DNA from: an uncultured Bacteroidales bacterium
GTDB lineage: Bacteria; Bacteroidota; Bacteroidia; Bacteroidales; P3
Direction: 5' to 3'
NCBI GenBank assembly: GCA_937886715.1
Contig: CAKZZD010000030.1
Location: 1 to 6,226, forward strand
Length of the DNA stretch: 6,226 nucleotides
Shown: positions 5,976 to 6,226 of the stretch, piece after piece
How the letters are laid out: every line of letters begins with the position of its first letter
How positions within the stretch are numbered: position 1 is the first letter of the stretch
The notes under the pieces: model-generated
Seen by the model: the letters and a program-made list of their open reading frames with translations, nothing else
Told to the model about the DNA's origin: nothing
Databases searched by the model: none
Program-made: the position numbers and the translations under genes

Positions 5976-6007
5976 GCAAAAGTACACACTTTTTTGCAAC
6001 CGGCAAA
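5976..6007 (-). promoter_or_regulatory. Promoter of tRNA-Asn
   Basis: On the minus strand TTTG (6007-6004) and TACTTTTGC (5984-5976) are 19 bases apart, the same spacing and -7 sequence as at tRNA-Ser. The start would fall near 5970, with a leader of about 42 bases before the tRNA. The flanking sequence is strongly A/T-rich. Confidence 0.8.
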
Positions 6008-6050
6008 ATTTTTTTTATTATTTTTTTATCTGAAGCACACAACCCGCTGG

Positions 6051-6226
6051 TTAATCGCACGATAGATACTTCAAATTTTCTACGATATCGGATGCGATAA
6101 GGGATGATTCCGACTGTTTCTCTGTGGCGATATCGCCACTTTTGCCATGAATCCACACGGCTTTTTCCACCCTGTCGACCAAGACTGGGAGATCAGCGTC
6201 GTGCATCTGTGCCAGCATACCAAGAA
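6051..6226 (-). CDS. nnrD: ADP-dependent NAD(P)H-hydrate dehydratase, C-terminal fragment (5' end outside window)
   Basis: Reading the minus strand from 6224, a frame stays open for 57 residues to TAA at 6053-6051. The segment AVWIHGKSGDIATEK followed by SLIASDIVENL matches the C-terminal end of the YjeF_C/NnrD ribokinase-like domain, where family members carry HGxxGDxA and a terminal ASDI helix. The enzyme repairs damaged NAD(P)H hydrates using ADP; in many bacteria it is fused to the NnrE epimerase, which cannot be seen here. The catalytic Asp of the dehydratase would lie just upstream, outside the window. A longer minus-strand open frame here (6156-5965) in another phase lacks any family resemblance and is judged a shadow. 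No U-rich hairpin terminator follows the stop, so transcription may run on toward tRNA-Asn. Confidence 0.85.
   Translation of the reverse strand, partial: LGMLAQMHDADLPVLVDRVEKAVWIHGKSGDIATEKQSESSLIASDIVENLKYLSCD

Noticed and set aside
5992..6020. TTTTGC/GCAAAA inverted repeat beside long T runs, as a terminator for the right-edge gene
   Set aside because: The T runs lie on the plus strand, while the gene ends on the minus strand, where the sequence is A-rich; the repeat overlaps the tRNA-Asn -33 box.

Overview
The window reads as a G+C-rich member of the Bacteroidales, possibly Prevotellaceae or Muribaculaceae; I cannot place it more finely. The grounds are promoters of the Bacteroidetes type (TTTG at about -33, TAnnTTTG at about -7), little sign of Shine-Dalgarno sequences, proteins closest in my memory to Bacteroides/Prevotella homologues, and tRNA genes that do not encode CCA.

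Layout. (1) 1-231 (+) is the 3' end of a class II fructose-bisphosphate aldolase gene. It faces a small unknown gene (315-701, -) across a strong hairpin terminator (257-291). (2) 702-1112 is a 411-base non-coding region between two divergent promoters. It carries a striking tandem/inverted repeat cluster (870-926) and a palindrome (1042-1062) that overlaps the xylE -33 box. (3) 1113-5570 (+) is a compact xylose operon: xylE (xylose/H+ symporter), xylB (xylulokinase), xylA (xylose isomerase) and a 62-residue single-span membrane protein with four cysteines. (4) A tRNA-Ser(UGA) gene (+) follows directly, with its own promoter starting just after the last stop codon. (5) A tRNA-Asn(GUU) gene lies on the minus strand; the two tRNA genes converge, each with its own terminator. 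(6) The right edge holds the 3' end of a minus-strand gene whose product resembles the C-terminus of NAD(P)H-hydrate dehydratase.

How the genes work together. XylE imports D-xylose with a proton, XylA isomerises it to D-xylulose, and XylB phosphorylates that to xylulose 5-phosphate for the pentose phosphate pathway. Intercistronic gaps of 21, 12 and 15 bases and a single recognisable promoter support one transcript. No local regulator gene is present, so control would come from elsewhere, plausibly through the palindrome at the promoter.

Most of the window is ordinary metabolism. The parts worth a second look are the repeat cluster at 870-926, the palindrome at the xyl promoter, the shortened loops in XylB, the cysteine-bearing membrane peptide ending the operon, and the unknown 128-residue protein. 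I see no clear sign of a new defence, mobile or RNA-guided system.
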